Part shown: in pieces, positions 5,215 through 5,649 of the stretch | How the letters are laid out: each line of letters starts with the position of its first letter | Position numbering within the stretch: the first letter of the stretch is position 1 | NCBI GenBank assembly: GCA_902494935.1 | Contig: CABUVH010000124.1 | Location: 1 to 5,649 of the forward strand | Direction of reading: 5' to 3' | From: an uncultured Collinsella sp. | GTDB taxonomy: Bacteria > Actinomycetota > Coriobacteriia > Coriobacteriales > Coriobacteriaceae | DNA length: 5,649 bases | Position numbers and translations under genes: made by a program | Notes under the pieces: generated by a model | Told to the model about the DNA's origin: nothing | The model's database searches: none | What the model saw: only the letters and a program-made list of their open reading frames with translations

Positions 5215-5649
5215 ATGGACTACATCACCTTGAACAACGGCGTCAGGATGCCGCAGCTCGGCTTCGGCGTGTACCAGATCCCGGACGCCACGAAATGCCA
5301 GCGCGCCGTAGAGGACGCGCTCTCGGTCGGCTACCAGCTGCTCGACACGGCCGCGAGCTACGGCAACGAAGAGGCGGTCGGGGCCGCCATTCGTGCGAGC
5401 GGCCTGCCGCGCGACGAGGTGTTCGTGACGACCAAGCTGTGGATGTCGGATGTGAGCTACGAGGGGGCCAAGCGCGGCTTCGACGCGTCGCTCAAGCGGC
5501 TGGGGCTCGACTACGTCGACCTCTACCTCATCCATCAGCCGTTCGGCGACGTCTTCGGCGCGTGGCGCGCCATGGAGGAGCTCTACGAGCAGGGCGTTAT
5601 CCGCGCCATAGGCACAGCTAACTTCTACCCCGATCACCTCGCAAACCTC
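5215..5649 (+). CDS. Aldo/keto reductase (N-terminal 145 residues, cut by window edge)
   Basis: The first half of a second aldo-keto reductase, open to the right edge. The catalytic tetrad is complete within the visible part: Asp44 and Tyr49 (YQLLDTAASYGNE), Lys74 (FVTTKLW), His107 (YLIHQP). GLDYVDLYLIHQP (97-109) and AIGTANFYP match the family signatures. It is clearly a paralogue of the reductase at 4055-4903 (same MxYxxLNN start, same RLGLDYVD block) but differs at many positions, so this is an old duplication or separate acquisition rather than a recent copy. The cofactor loop lies outside the window. ATG 5215 follows GGAAGG with four bases between, and similarity to the family begins right at this methionine. 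It carries its own copy of the upstream motif shared with the first reductase, so it probably has its own promoter. Family certain, substrate unknown. Confidence 0.92.
   Translation, partial: MDYITLNNGVRMPQLGFGVYQIPDATKCQRAVEDALSVGYQLLDTAASYGNEEAVGAAIRASGLPRDEVFVTTKLWMSDVSYEGAKRGFDASLKRLGLDYVDLYLIHQPFGDVFGAWRAMEELYEQGVIRAIGTANFYPDHLANL

Noticed and set aside
5140..5637. Open minus-strand frame opposite the second aldo-keto reductase
   Set aside because: Its sequence mirrors the previous antisense frame because the two reductases are paralogues; it is a shadow, not a conserved gene pair.
1..5649. tRNA, rRNA, CRISPR array, insertion sequence or attachment site
   Set aside because: No cloverleaf-like segments, spaced direct repeats, transposase-like proteins or terminal inverted repeats with target duplications were seen on reading both strands.

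Overview
The window is 5,649 bases of bacterial chromosome with a strong G/C bias at third codon positions, strongest in the aldo-keto reductase genes. The gene types (a LysR regulator divergent from a reductase, a flavodoxin fragment of a type common in gut anaerobes, many small redox enzymes) suggest an anaerobic, possibly host-associated Actinomycetota. The class Coriobacteriia is my best guess. This is inference from protein style and composition; no marker gene is present.

Left half (1-2888): a MerR-controlled divergent locus. On the minus strand, in transcription order, lie a two-domain protein (carboxymuconolactone-decarboxylase-like domain plus cupin, 1405-2169), an alpha/beta hydrolase with a probable cysteine nucleophile (431-1402) whose ribosome binding site lies inside the end of the gene before it, and the start of an FMN-reductase/flavodoxin-fold protein (1-282, running off the left edge). 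On the plus strand is a MerR-family regulator (2448-2888). Between the two arms is a perfect 7+6+7 inverted repeat (2394-2413). Read on the minus strand it sits between a TTGACC -35 and a TACGTT -10 that are 19 bases apart, the geometry of MerR-activated promoters. The sequence therefore supports MerR activating the three-enzyme minus-strand operon and probably also controlling itself.

Middle (2889-3925): a strong hairpin with A/T flanks (2944-2983) separates merR from a convergent LysR-family regulator (3026-3925, minus) and can end transcription from both sides.

Right half (3926-5649): LysR is divergent from an aldo-keto reductase (4055-4903, plus). This is followed by a remnant of a second, different flavodoxin (4918-5109) that has lost both its start and most of its body, and then by a second aldo-keto reductase (5215 to the right edge, partial). 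Both reductases share an upstream block, GTTATA, 9 bases, CCAACG, 2 bases, AACTTC, at nearly the same distance (72-73 bases) from the start codon, although the rest of their leaders differ. This suggests one regulator, plausibly the adjacent LysR protein, controls both.

Taken together, the window looks like an accessory redox or electrophile-handling region: two transcription regulators of types that often sense small molecules or redox state, two carbonyl reductases, one intact and one decayed flavodoxin-type protein, a cysteine hydrolase and a decarboxylase/cupin fusion. The substrate cannot be read from the sequence. No RNA genes, insertion sequences, CRISPR arrays or replication origins were seen.
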